Of a DNA stretch of 64,000 nucleotides, positions 10,323 through 18,113 are shown piece after piece. The first letter of the stretch is position 1. Every line of letters starts with the position of its first letter. The stretch lies in NCBI RefSeq assembly GCF_019656055.1, contig NZ_BPKY01000006.1, positions 1 through 64,000 of the forward strand, given 5' to 3'. Origin of the DNA: Leuconostoc miyukkimchii. GTDB lineage: Bacteria > Bacillota > Bacilli > Lactobacillales > Lactobacillaceae. The notes below the pieces were generated by a model that saw only the letters and a program-made list of their open reading frames with translations, was not told the DNA's origin and searched no databases. A program made the translations under genes and the position numbers.

Positions 10323-11717
10323 TTATTCCGCTACACGCTTGAAAACTGTAATCGTTTCAACATGTGTTGTCTGTGGGAATTGATCAATTGGTTGAATAGC
10401 CCCATCAATTTTAAAGCCTTCTGCCAAAATTTGCACAGCATCTCGTGCCAATGTTGCTGGGTTACAACTAATATAAACAAAAGTCTCTGGCTTCATTGCA
10501 CTAACAGCAGAAATTAATTCACTGGTCAAACCTTTACGTGGCGGATCAACGAAAACAACATTTGGTTTCAAACCATCTTCTGCCCATTGTACCATTTGCT
10601 CAGGCGCATCAGCAATGACAAATTCAGCGTTATCAATATGATTATTTTTAGCATTTTTTTCAGCGTCAGCTACTGCGTTTTCAACAACCTCAACGCCATA
10701 AATCTTCTTAACTTGATCAGCAATTGACAACGTAATTGTGCCAATACCTGAATAAGCATCAACAACAGTATCTGTTGCTTTTAATCCTGCTTTTTCAGCT
10801 GCCAAACGATACAAAGTGGCCGTTGTTTGTGGATTAACTTGGTAAAAAGAATTTGGTCCAATCACAAAATCCTTACCCATTAACTGGTCATGAATTTCAT
10901 CAGCGCCCCAAATTGTTTCGTTCCATTGACCCATAATAACATTTGTATCACGATTATTGATATTGTGGATAAAGCTCTTTAATTCTGGTAGTTTTACCTG
11001 TAATTGTTTTGCAATTTCTTCCGCTTCAGGTAATCGTTTGGTATTTGTCACAATCACAACCATTAACTCATGTGAATAATAGCCACGACGTGCCATGATA
11101 TGACGAACAACTCCCTTGTTGGACTCTTCGTCATACGCAGACAAGCCTAAGTCACGTAAAACATCACGTGTCGCAATCACGGCTTCATCAACTTTTGGAT
11201 CTTGAATGTAAAAATCATCCGTAGGTATCAACTTATGAGACCCACGTCGATAAAATCCCGTCTCTAAGCGACCATTAATATTTTGTACCGGTACTTGTGC
11301 TTTATTACGATATTTTGTTGGATTTTCCATGCCCAGCGTTGGACTAACTTCAACGTCGAGATTGACCTTTTTAAACATCTGTTCAACTTGATGCTGTTTA
11401 AAAGTCAATTGTGCATCATATTTTAAGTTTGCTAAGGGCGCAATTCCTGTTGTTATTGCGACTTTATCCACATTTTTAGCACGATTTGGTGATTCTTGTA
11501 TGCGAGATAAAACACGTCCAAACGCATAATTTTTAAGAACTTTAGTAATACCTATTTTAACAATTTCACCAGGAATTGCATCAACCACAAAAATGGGGAA
11601 ATTATCAATTTTAATGACACCCATGCCTTGATAAGTGATATCAATAACTTCACCTTCAAGTTCCTGATTCTTGTTGACGGGTACTGCTGTTTTGTAAATA
11701 CGGTTAGCTTTTGCCAT
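10323..11717 (-). CDS. 23S rRNA uracil-5 methyltransferase, RlmCD/RumA family
   Basis: SAM-dependent methyltransferase forming 5-methyluridine in 23S rRNA. The 464-aa protein has an N-terminal TRAM domain, the SAM motif DAYSGIGTITLSIA, and the catalytic Cys in FVYISCNPATLARD. The Cys residues that ligate an iron-sulfur cluster in E. coli RumA are absent: the equivalent stretch reads ITTGIAPLANLKYDAQLTFK. RlmCD of Gram-positives or TrmFO-independent m5U enzymes are the closest alternatives. The ATG at 11717 (MAKANR) is chosen; an in-frame GTG five codons upstream has no ribosome site. It is the last gene of gatCAB-dagK-rlmCD. Confidence 0.88.
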   Translation of the reverse strand: MAKANRIYKTAVPVNKNQELEGEVIDITYQGMGVIKIDNFPIFVVDAIPGEIVKIGITKVLKNYAFGRVLSRIQESPNRAKNVDKVAITTGIAPLANLKYDAQLTFKQHQVEQMFKKVNLDVEVSPTLGMENPTKYRNKAQVPVQNINGRLETGFYRRGSHKLIPTDDFYIQDPKVDEAVIATRDVLRDLGLSAYDEESNKGVVRHIMARRGYYSHELMVVIVTNTKRLPEAEEIAKQLQVKLPELKSFIHNINNRDTNVIMGQWNETIWGADEIHDQLMGKDFVIGPNSFYQVNPQTTATLYRLAAEKAGLKATDTVVDAYSGIGTITLSIADQVKKIYGVEVVENAVADAEKNAKNNHIDNAEFVIADAPEQMVQWAEDGLKPNVVFVDPPRKGLTSELISAVSAMKPETFVYISCNPATLARDAVQILAEGFKIDGAIQPIDQFPQTTHVETITVFKRVAE

Positions 11718-11778
11718 ATATTTATAAATCACGCAACGTTCTAGTCAATACTAGCCATTGTGCGACATATTTCCTTTC
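11718..11778 (-). promoter_or_regulatory. Two-part hairpin between rlmCD Shine-Dalgarno and start
   Basis: GAAAGGA (11772-11778) is 54 nt from the ATG. TCGCACAA (11758-11765) pairs with TTGCGTGA (11729-11736) with one A-C mismatch, and inside it CTAGT pairs with ACTAG (11750-11754 with 11741-11745). Unpaired distance after folding is about 17 nt. An in-phase ATG next to the Shine-Dalgarno is closed by TAG after five codons, so it cannot be the gene's start. Confidence 0.7.
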
Positions 11779-11806
11779 TTGGGTCTTTCGACACCCACTA
11801 TAAAAC

Positions 11807-12796
11807 TTATTTAACGTCGAGTTTTTCGACGTCTGCTACGAATTTTGCCTTATTTTTATCAGAAACTGTCGCTTTCTTTTGCATACCAGAACGATTCGCA
11901 ACAAATTCAATGTGTTGTTGTAAATCAGTAAATACCATTGGTGCATCCCCACCATATTCGCCATCCAAATTAACTTTTAACTGATCTTCATCAAGAGGCA
12001 AAATTTCTACCTGACTTGTTTTTTTATAAATCATTTGTGGATTATCAATATGCTTGCCACCATTTAGCATTTGCGCAACAATTTGCAAAATTTGAGCCAA
12101 ATTTGATTCCTTAATGATCAACAAGGTAAACTTACCATCATCCAATTTAGCATCTGGAACAATTGATTCAAAACCGCCAACTGAGTTTGTTAAAGCTAAA
12201 AATATCATCGAAATTTTTCCAGAATATTCACCACCATCATAGCTAACTTTAGCGTTAACTGGCTTTATTCGTGTGATTAACTCAGCGCCTTTAACAAGAT
12301 ATGCAAGGTATCCGTAAAGAGATTTCATCAGAGATGGCACAGCATAGGTCACTTCACTAACAGTACCAAGCGCTGCAATATTCATAAAATATTTTGTTTC
12401 TTTCGCTTGATCAATTTTACCAATGTCCATTTTAATTGTTTCATGTTGGAAAATAATTTTAGCAGATTCTAGCGGTTCGTCGCGAGGTAATTTTAATGCA
12501 CGTGCGTAGTCATTGGTTGTACCTGCTGGGATAACTGCCATCATTGGGCGCTTTTTTAAAGGTGCTAGTCCATTAACAACTTCGTTAATCGTGCCATCTC
12601 CTCCTGCAGCTATAATCAAGTCAAAGCCTGCCTCAGCTGCACGTTTTGCCTCTTTTGCTGCAGACATTGGTTCCGGTGTCGTTGCAAAAGCTGATGTTTC
12701 GTAACCAGCCAATTCATATACATGAAGAATATCAAGCATTTCACGTTTAACTGCTTCACGTCCAGACGTTGGGTTATAGATAATTCTCGCTCTCAT
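11807..12796 (-). CDS. dagK: Diacylglycerol kinase, DgkB type
   Basis: Cytosolic lipid kinase that phosphorylates diacylglycerol to phosphatidate, recycling lipid left by lipoteichoic acid synthesis. The 329-aa protein opens with MRARIIYNPTSGRE and has the GGDGTINEVVNGL nucleotide-binding motif and PAGTTNDYARAL of the DAGK catalytic family. The 33-nt extension upstream of 12796 lacks support, so MRARII is taken as the start. It sits between gatB and rlmCD. A second, shorter homologue is at 47869-48798. The sequence places it in the family; substrate is inferred from the gatB-linked DgkB order. Confidence 0.92.
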   Translation of the reverse strand: MRARIIYNPTSGREAVKREMLDILHVYELAGYETSAFATTPEPMSAAKEAKRAAEAGFDLIIAAGGDGTINEVVNGLAPLKKRPMMAVIPAGTTNDYARALKLPRDEPLESAKIIFQHETIKMDIGKIDQAKETKYFMNIAALGTVSEVTYAVPSLMKSLYGYLAYLVKGAELITRIKPVNAKVSYDGGEYSGKISMIFLALTNSVGGFESIVPDAKLDDGKFTLLIIKESNLAQILQIVAQMLNGGKHIDNPQMIYKKTSQVEILPLDEDQLKVNLDGEYGGDAPMVFTDLQQHIEFVANRSGMQKKATVSDKNKAKFVADVEKLDVK

Positions 12797-12867
12797 GTTA
12801 GAGTGTGTAGTAATGATTAATGGTACCAATCATTGCAAAACACGTTATCGTGCCACACTTTCCTTTC
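12797..12867 (-). promoter_or_regulatory. Three-way-junction fold between dagK Shine-Dalgarno and start
   Basis: GAAAGGA (12861-12867) is 64 nt from the ATG. GTGTG (12854-12858) pairs with CACAC (12803-12807), enclosing two hairpins: CACG-ATAA-CGTG (12841-12852) and AATGATT/AATCATT (12828-12834 with 12812-12818). Only 2+6 nt stay unpaired outside, which restores an ideal 8-nt spacing. The GTG right after the Shine-Dalgarno is out of frame. This is the most elaborate member of the set. Confidence 0.8.
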
Positions 12868-12943
12868 ATAAAAATTATGTACACAGGCGTAACCCTGCAT
12901 AGATTTACGCTTTATATTGATTTGCACTTTTCAACTAGAAGAA

Positions 12944-14383
12944 TTAACGTTTAGCTAATTCCTCTAGAAGCATTTTATTCATAATACCTGGATTTGCTTG
13001 TCCTTTGGACATCTTCATTAACTGGCCAATTAGGTATCCTGTAGCACGATCCTTACCACCCTTGAAATCTTCAATAGACTGTGGATTATTGTCCAAGACT
13101 TCAGTAATCCAGCCTAATAAAATAGCAGGATCACTAATTTGTACTAACCCATTCTTTTTAGCAAAAGCTTCTGGATCTTCTCCAACCATAATTGCCTCAA
13201 ACACTTGCTTAGCTTGCTTTGTAGAAATCGTACCAGCTTCAATTAATTTAATCATACCAGCCAAATGTTCTGGTGTTAACTGTGTTTCTTGTAACTCTAT
13301 TTGGTGTTTATTCATAAACGCATTAACATCGCCAATCAAATAGTTTGCTGCACGTTTAGCGTCTGCACCAGCTGCAACGGTTGCATCATAAAAATCAGAC
13401 ATCGCAAGTGTCTGCGTCAATACTTCAGCATCATATGCTGCAATACCAAAATCTGATACATACTCATTTTGTCGCTCGCCAGCTGATTTTGGTAATTCAT
13501 TGGCAACCTTATTTATCCAAGATTGATCAATCACAATTGGTGCTAAATCTGGTTCAGGGAAATAACGGTAGTCATCTGCCCCTTCCTTAACACGCATCAA
13601 AATTGTTGATTTCGTTGGTTCATTATATCGACGTGTTTCTTGTTGAATAATGCCACCAGCACGCAATACTTCAGCTTGTCGCTTCTCTTCAAAAATCAAT
13701 GCGTTACGCACATAGTTGAAGGAATTAATATTCTTCATTTCAACTTTTGTACCATACTCAGAAGATCCAAAAGGTCGAATTGAAATATTGACATCGGCAC
13801 GCATTTGACCTTCTTGCATTTTAGCTTCTGAAATACCAGTAAACAAAATAGCTTGACGTAATTGTTCCAAGTAAGCATACGCTTCATCAGGTGATGCAAT
13901 GTCTGGTTCAGAAACAATTTCAATCAGTGGCGTTCCTTGTCGATTTAAATCAACATAAGAATACCCATCAGTACCGTGTGTATTTTTACCGGCATCTTCT
14001 TCAACGTGCATTTCTTTAATACGCACACGTTTCACATTACCATCCGGCAATGTCACATCCAAATAACCATTTGTACCCAAAGGTGTTTGCGACTGTGTTG
14101 TCTGATAAGCCTTTGGATTATCAGGATAGAAATAATTTTTACGATCCCAACGAATAAATGGTGAGACGGTTGCATGCAAAGCCAACGCAGCACGCATACC
14201 AAACTCTATTGCACCCTTGTTAGCTACTGGTAAAACACCTGGATAACCAAAGTCAATGACGTTGGTATTTTCATTTGGTTTGTCACCATAATGCACCGGT
14301 GAAGGTGACATAAGCTTTGAGTTTGTCTGCATTTCGACGTGGACTTCAAGTCCAATAGTCGTTTCAAAGTTTCCTGTTGCCAT
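12944..14383 (-). CDS. gatB: Aspartyl/glutamyl-tRNA amidotransferase subunit B
   Basis: Part of GatCAB, which amidates Glu-tRNA(Gln) and Asp-tRNA(Asn); GatB holds the kinase/tRNA-recognition part. The 479-aa protein starts [20 protein letters not shown], has the GatB catalytic cradle (about 1-290), helical domain and a C-terminal YqeY-like tail ending in [16 protein letters not shown]. The conserved start makes the ATG at 14383 secure, although the Shine-Dalgarno is about 90 nt upstream across a fold. Third gene of gatC-gatA-gatB; dagK and rlmCD follow. Confidence 0.97.
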   Translation of the reverse strand: MATGNFETTIGLEVHVEMQTNSKLMSPSPVHYGDKPNENTNVIDFGYPGVLPVANKGAIEFGMRAALALHATVSPFIRWDRKNYFYPDNPKAYQTTQSQTPLGTNGYLDVTLPDGNVKRVRIKEMHVEEDAGKNTHGTDGYSYVDLNRQGTPLIEIVSEPDIASPDEAYAYLEQLRQAILFTGISEAKMQEGQMRADVNISIRPFGSSEYGTKVEMKNINSFNYVRNALIFEEKRQAEVLRAGGIIQQETRRYNEPTKSTILMRVKEGADDYRYFPEPDLAPIVIDQSWINKVANELPKSAGERQNEYVSDFGIAAYDAEVLTQTLAMSDFYDATVAAGADAKRAANYLIGDVNAFMNKHQIELQETQLTPEHLAGMIKLIEAGTISTKQAKQVFEAIMVGEDPEAFAKKNGLVQISDPAILLGWITEVLDNNPQSIEDFKGGKDRATGYLIGQLMKMSKGQANPGIMNKMLLEELAKR

Positions 14384-14478
14384 AATTTTTAGCGCGTGAA
14401 TGGATACAGCTTTTAATTACTGATGTACAAATTAGACATTGTAGTAACCAAACTGTATCTAGAAACGCATTTCCTCCC
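14384..14478 (-). promoter_or_regulatory. Long hairpin between gatB Shine-Dalgarno and start
   Basis: GGGAGG (14473-14478) and ATG (14383) are 89 nt apart. GATACAG (14453-14459) pairs with CTGTATC (14403-14409). Outside it GCGT pairs with ACGC (14465-14468 with 14394-14397), and inside it TTACT/AGTAA and ATGT/ACAT continue the stem. Unpaired nt outside the fold total 4+10. An ATG touching the Shine-Dalgarno reads in the gatB phase but stops after three codons. Confidence 0.78.
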
Positions 14479-14485
14479 TCTTAGC

Positions 14486-15952
14486 TTAATATTGCTTAGC
14501 GATATCTGGTAATTGTTCAAATAAACGACTAGCTTGTTCAAATGCATAGCCTGTTTGATAGACTGTTGCTTCATCGAATGGTTTACCAATAATTTGTAAT
14601 CCAACTGGCAAGCCATCAACAAAACCAGCATTAACTGACAAGCCAGGTAATCCAGCCAAGTTAACTGGAATGGTCAACACATCTGCTAGATACATAGCAG
14701 TAGGATCGTCAATTTCTTCTCCTAAACCGTAAGCAACAGTTGGTGCTGTTGGTCCAACAATAACATCATAATCAGCAAAAACCTTGTTAAAGTCTTCTAT
14801 TAATAATGTTCTGATTTTTGCTGCCTTCTTGAAGAAGGCATCATAAGCACCTGCAGATAATGAGAAAGTACCAAGCATAATACGGCGCTTAACTTCGTCG
14901 CCAAATCCTTCTGAACGTGTTTTAATATATAAATCTTCTAGATTTTTAACATCGTCTGCTCTAAAGCCATAACGTACACCATCATAACGTTGCAAGTTTG
15001 ATGAGGCTTCAGAAGACATAATAATATAGTATGCAGCAACACCGTATTTCGTATGTGGCAAGCTCACTTCGTCAACAATTGCCCCTAATGCTTCAAGCTG
15101 AGCAATTGCTGCCTTAACCGTTTTGGCAACTTTAGGATCAATACCTTCTCCAAAATATTCTTTTGGTACTGCAATTTTTAAGCCTTTAACATCCCCTGTC
15201 AACTTCGACGTAAAATCAGGGACTTCACGCGTAGATGACGTTGAATCTTTGGCATCAAATCCAGCAATTGTGTTCAATACGAGAGCATTATCTTTGACTG
15301 TACGTGTAAATGGCCCAACCTGATCTAAAGATGAAGCCATAGCAAACAATCCCCAACGAGAAACACGACCATATGTTGGTTTCAATCCAACAATACCATT
15401 GAAGGCTGCTGGCTGACGAATTGAACCACCAGTATCAGAACCTAAAGCAAACGGTACCAGTCCACCAGCAACAGCTGCTGCTGATCCACCAGATGATCCA
15501 CCTGGTACTTTTGTTTGATCCCATGCATTCGTTGTTGTTTTGTAATATGATGTCTCTGTTGAACCACCCATAGCGAACTCATCCATGTTAGTTTTTCCAA
15601 CAGATATCGCACCAACTGTGTTTAATTTATCAACAACTGTGGCATCATAAACAGGCTTAAAATTTTCCAAAATGCGTGAAGCACCAGTAGTTTGAATACC
15701 ATTTGTAGCTAAATTATCTTTTAATGCCACCGGTAAACCAGATAAAATATTTGTAAAATCACTCTGCTCATCAATTTTTTTAGCTTGTACCAATGCCTCT
15801 TCAGGGTTAGTTGTGATAAAAGCATTTAATTTATCGTCAGTTTTGTCAATATTATCCAATGTTGATTGTGCCAAATCGACAGCCGTAATATCTTTGTTAA
15901 TTAGTTGTTCATGCAAAGAAGTTAAGTCATTATCAAAAAAGTTAATTGTCAT
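14486..15952 (-). CDS. gatA: Aspartyl/glutamyl-tRNA amidotransferase subunit A
   Basis: Amidase-signature subunit of GatCAB that releases ammonia from glutamine for the amidation. The 488-aa protein has the catalytic Lys in [10 protein letters not shown] (about residue 77) and the Ser-cis-Ser motif in [14 protein letters not shown] with the nucleophile in [12 protein letters not shown]. Length is typical. The ATG at 15952 has GGGAG 8 nt upstream, an ordinary ribosome site. Two nt separate it from gatC, so the pair is translated together. Confidence 0.97.
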   Translation of the reverse strand: MTINFFDNDLTSLHEQLINKDITAVDLAQSTLDNIDKTDDKLNAFITTNPEEALVQAKKIDEQSDFTNILSGLPVALKDNLATNGIQTTGASRILENFKPVYDATVVDKLNTVGAISVGKTNMDEFAMGGSTETSYYKTTTNAWDQTKVPGGSSGGSAAAVAGGLVPFALGSDTGGSIRQPAAFNGIVGLKPTYGRVSRWGLFAMASSLDQVGPFTRTVKDNALVLNTIAGFDAKDSTSSTREVPDFTSKLTGDVKGLKIAVPKEYFGEGIDPKVAKTVKAAIAQLEALGAIVDEVSLPHTKYGVAAYYIIMSSEASSNLQRYDGVRYGFRADDVKNLEDLYIKTRSEGFGDEVKRRIMLGTFSLSAGAYDAFFKKAAKIRTLLIEDFNKVFADYDVIVGPTAPTVAYGLGEEIDDPTAMYLADVLTIPVNLAGLPGLSVNAGFVDGLPVGLQIIGKPFDEATVYQTGYAFEQASRLFEQLPDIAKQY

Positions 15953-15954
15953 GA

Positions 15955-16263
15955 TTATTCTCCCTCACCATCTAAAATCGCTGGTACTTTTATTAAATCA
16001 GCGGCCTCTAGTGGTGCATTTTTTAATAATGCTTGTTTCTGATGCCAATTATCCGCCACATCTTCACGTAAATGGTTCACATTTTCAGTAACCGAGTATG
16101 TTGGTTCAACATCTTCAGTATTTACCTCACCCAATGTTTCAAAAATATTTAAAATACTATCCAACTGTGTTGTAAACTGTTTGAGATCAGAATCATTAAA
16201 TGCCAGTTTAGCCAAACTGGCAACGTGTGCAACTTCTTGTTGTGAAATTGTTGTTTCAGACAT
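15955..16263 (-). CDS. gatC: Aspartyl/glutamyl-tRNA amidotransferase subunit C
   Basis: Small belt subunit that holds GatA and GatB together. The 102-aa protein starts [20 protein letters not shown] and contains the family pattern [26 protein letters not shown] is placed 8 nt before the ATG. It is the first gene of gatCAB-dagK-rlmCD. An extended -10, TGG-TAAAAT, about 70-75 nt upstream on the minus strand is the likely promoter, divergent from rpsO. Confidence 0.96.
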   Translation of the reverse strand: MSETTISQQEVAHVASLAKLAFNDSDLKQFTTQLDSILNIFETLGEVNTEDVEPTYSVTENVNHLREDVADNWHQKQALLKNAPLEAADLIKVPAILDGEGE

Positions 16264-16362
16264 TTATTTACTCCTTTAAACATGCTTATTATTTGACGAC
16301 TTGTACAATGAACGCTTTATATATACTCATTCATTTTACCATAAGTTTGAGCTAGTCTACGC

Positions 16363-16489
16363 TTGCATTTTAGTAATATTAGCGTATAATTAATCTTGTT
16401 GTAAAAACAACATGACCGATCACTTTGTTTAGCGTCTCACCGTCGCTTCACACAGTTTTCGGCGACATTTTAGAAAGGTGGATATGATT
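16363..16489 (+). promoter_or_regulatory. Promoter and structured leader of rpsO
   Basis: TTGCAT (16363-16368), 16 nt, TATAAT (16385-16390). The roughly 90-nt leader contains GTTGT/ACAAC and GTCGC/GCGAC hairpins before the GAAAGGTGG ribosome site. S15 represses its own mRNA through leader structures in several bacteria; whether these are such a site is inference. Confidence 0.65.
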
Positions 16490-16759
16490 ATGGCCCTTAC
16501 ACAAGAACGTAAGAACGAAATCATCAAGGAATATGCACGCCACGAAGGCGATACAGGTTCAGCTGAAGTACAAATCGCAGTTTTGACTGCTGATATTAAC
16601 GAGTTGAACACACACATGGCAATTCACAAGCATGATTTCCACTCACAACGTGGTTTGATGAAGAAGATTGGTAGCCGTCGTAACTTATTACGTTACCTCC
16701 GCAATACTGACATTCAACGTTACCGTGAATTAATCCAACGCTTAGGTTTGCGTCGTTAA
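16490..16759 (+). CDS. rpsO: 30S ribosomal protein S15
   Basis: Binds 16S rRNA at the central three-way junction and starts assembly of the platform. The 89-aa protein, starting [15 protein letters not shown], is exactly family length. The ATG at 16490 is preferred over ATG codons at 16478 and 16484 because GAAAGGTGG sits at normal distance and MALTQERK is the conserved start. It is followed by rpsT, probably on one transcript. Confidence 0.97.
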   Translation: MALTQERKNEIIKEYARHEGDTGSAEVQIAVLTADINELNTHMAIHKHDFHSQRGLMKKIGSRRNLLRYLRNTDIQRYRELIQRLGLRR

Positions 16760-16808
16760 TCTTCGGATTACATGAAAGCCTCGTATCAAATTTAAGGAGA
16801 AAAGACAT

Positions 16809-17060
16809 ATGCCTGTTATTGAATCAGCAATTCAACGTGTTCGTCTTACGAAAAAGCAACACGATCGTAACGAACCTCAACTCAGTGCCTACCGTACAGC
16901 TGTTAAGCGTTTTGAAAAAGCCGCAGCTGCTGGTGAAGACAATTTAGCAGAATTATACAAGACTGCTTCTTCAGCAATTGACCACGCCTATTCAAAGGGT
17001 TTGATCAAGAAGAACAAAGCTTCACGTGAGAAGTCACGTTTAGCAAAGTATGTTAAGTAA
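16809..17060 (+). CDS. rpsT: 30S ribosomal protein S20
   Basis: Primary 16S rRNA-binding protein of the small subunit body. The 83-aa basic helical protein opens MPVIESAIQRVRLTKKQHDR and ends AYSKGLIKKNKASREKSRLA, the usual S20 pattern. AAGGAG lies 9-10 nt before the ATG. It follows rpsO by 49 nt and ends in a strong bidirectional terminator. Confidence 0.96.
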   Translation: MPVIESAIQRVRLTKKQHDRNEPQLSAYRTAVKRFEKAAAAGEDNLAELYKTASSAIDHAYSKGLIKKNKASREKSRLAKYVK

Positions 17061-17067
17061 TTAAAAA

Positions 17068-17101
17068 TAAAAACGACTGAAGAAATTTCAGTCGTTTTTA
17101 T
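17068..17101. terminator. Bidirectional terminator between rpsT and holA
   Basis: A 9-bp stem (17073-17081 with 17087-17095), loop of 5 nt, A-tract on the left and T-tract on the right. It serves converging rpsT (plus) and holA (minus). Confidence 0.92.
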
Positions 17102-17111
17102 TTTTAATTAC

Positions 17112-18113
17112 TTAACTATTGCTTTTTAATATAAATCGTTCAAATAGTAACTCTGGTTCTTGAGTTGTGGACTTCAACTTAACTTCAATGTCTAACATAT
17201 TCAAATAGTTATCCCGTAATGCCACTAATGCGTATTGTCTTAACATTTGACGCGCTAGCTTAATGCGATAAGGATGCACACCAAGTTGCTTACTGATATC
17301 CTGATCCGTACCTTGTAACCCAGCAATCTGTAATAATAATCTGAATTGATTAGTTAACACCGCATTAACTCTTAGTGCTGGTTCACCATTTTGTAATAAA
17401 TTCCTATATATTGTTAACGCAATTTTATTGCGGCCTGTCATCACTGCATCCACCAAATCAAAAACATTAGCAGTCAACGTTTTAGGTACCAAAGCAATCA
17501 CATCATTTAATTGAATGCGTTTGATTTGTCTTGCATATGAAATGAGTTTTGGTAATTCATGTTTCATAGCAGTATAGTGTGCATTGGTTCGAAGCGTGAG
17601 TTCTTGTAGCGCATCTTGGTCAATACTATAATCTCGGTACTGAAGTTCTGATGAAATTGCCTGTCGTGCTTGAGACTCATTTAACGCAGGTAAGGCAATA
17701 TTTTCCGCCTTTTTTAAAAGTGCCTTCGTAATTTTTTTACGTTTATCTATTTTTAAATCATTAATAAAAATAACCACAATATTCTCTGAAACTGGATTAT
17801 CTAGCAATTTTAATAATTGGTCTTGATTTTGTTCAGAAATTTTCCCCTTAGCAGTCAAAAAATCAGGATTTTGAACTAGGACAACACGGCGGTCACCAAA
17901 AAAAGGCATAGACATTGCGTCACTAATAACAGCGTCCAAACTCTGTGTCATCATATCAAACTGCGCATAGTTCATATCTCGATCTTCTGGTTGGATCAAC
18001 TGTCCAAACTCTAACTGCGCACGTTGGATTAAGACTTCCTCATCACCAGTGACGACATAAAAATTAGCTAATGCGTTATTTTCTATTTGTTGTTGCAGCT
18101 GCTGTAAATTCAT
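17112..18113 (-). CDS. holA: DNA polymerase III subunit delta
   Basis: Clamp-loader subunit that opens the beta sliding clamp. The 333-aa protein has the N-terminal fold with FYVVTGDEEVLIQRAQ, DAMSMPFFGDRRVVLVQNP and a C-terminal helical collar domain (about 210-330). Sequence and length match HolA/YqeN. Its ATG overlaps the comEC stop by 4 nt, the order seen in many Firmicutes (comEA-comEC-holA), so expression is coupled to comEC. Confidence 0.93.
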   Translation of the reverse strand: MNLQQLQQQIENNALANFYVVTGDEEVLIQRAQLEFGQLIQPEDRDMNYAQFDMMTQSLDAVISDAMSMPFFGDRRVVLVQNPDFLTAKGKISEQNQDQLLKLLDNPVSENIVVIFINDLKIDKRKKITKALLKKAENIALPALNESQARQAISSELQYRDYSIDQDALQELTLRTNAHYTAMKHELPKLISYARQIKRIQLNDVIALVPKTLTANVFDLVDAVMTGRNKIALTIYRNLLQNGEPALRVNAVLTNQFRLLLQIAGLQGTDQDISKQLGVHPYRIKLARQMLRQYALVALRDNYLNMLDIEVKLKSTTQEPELLFERFILKSNS

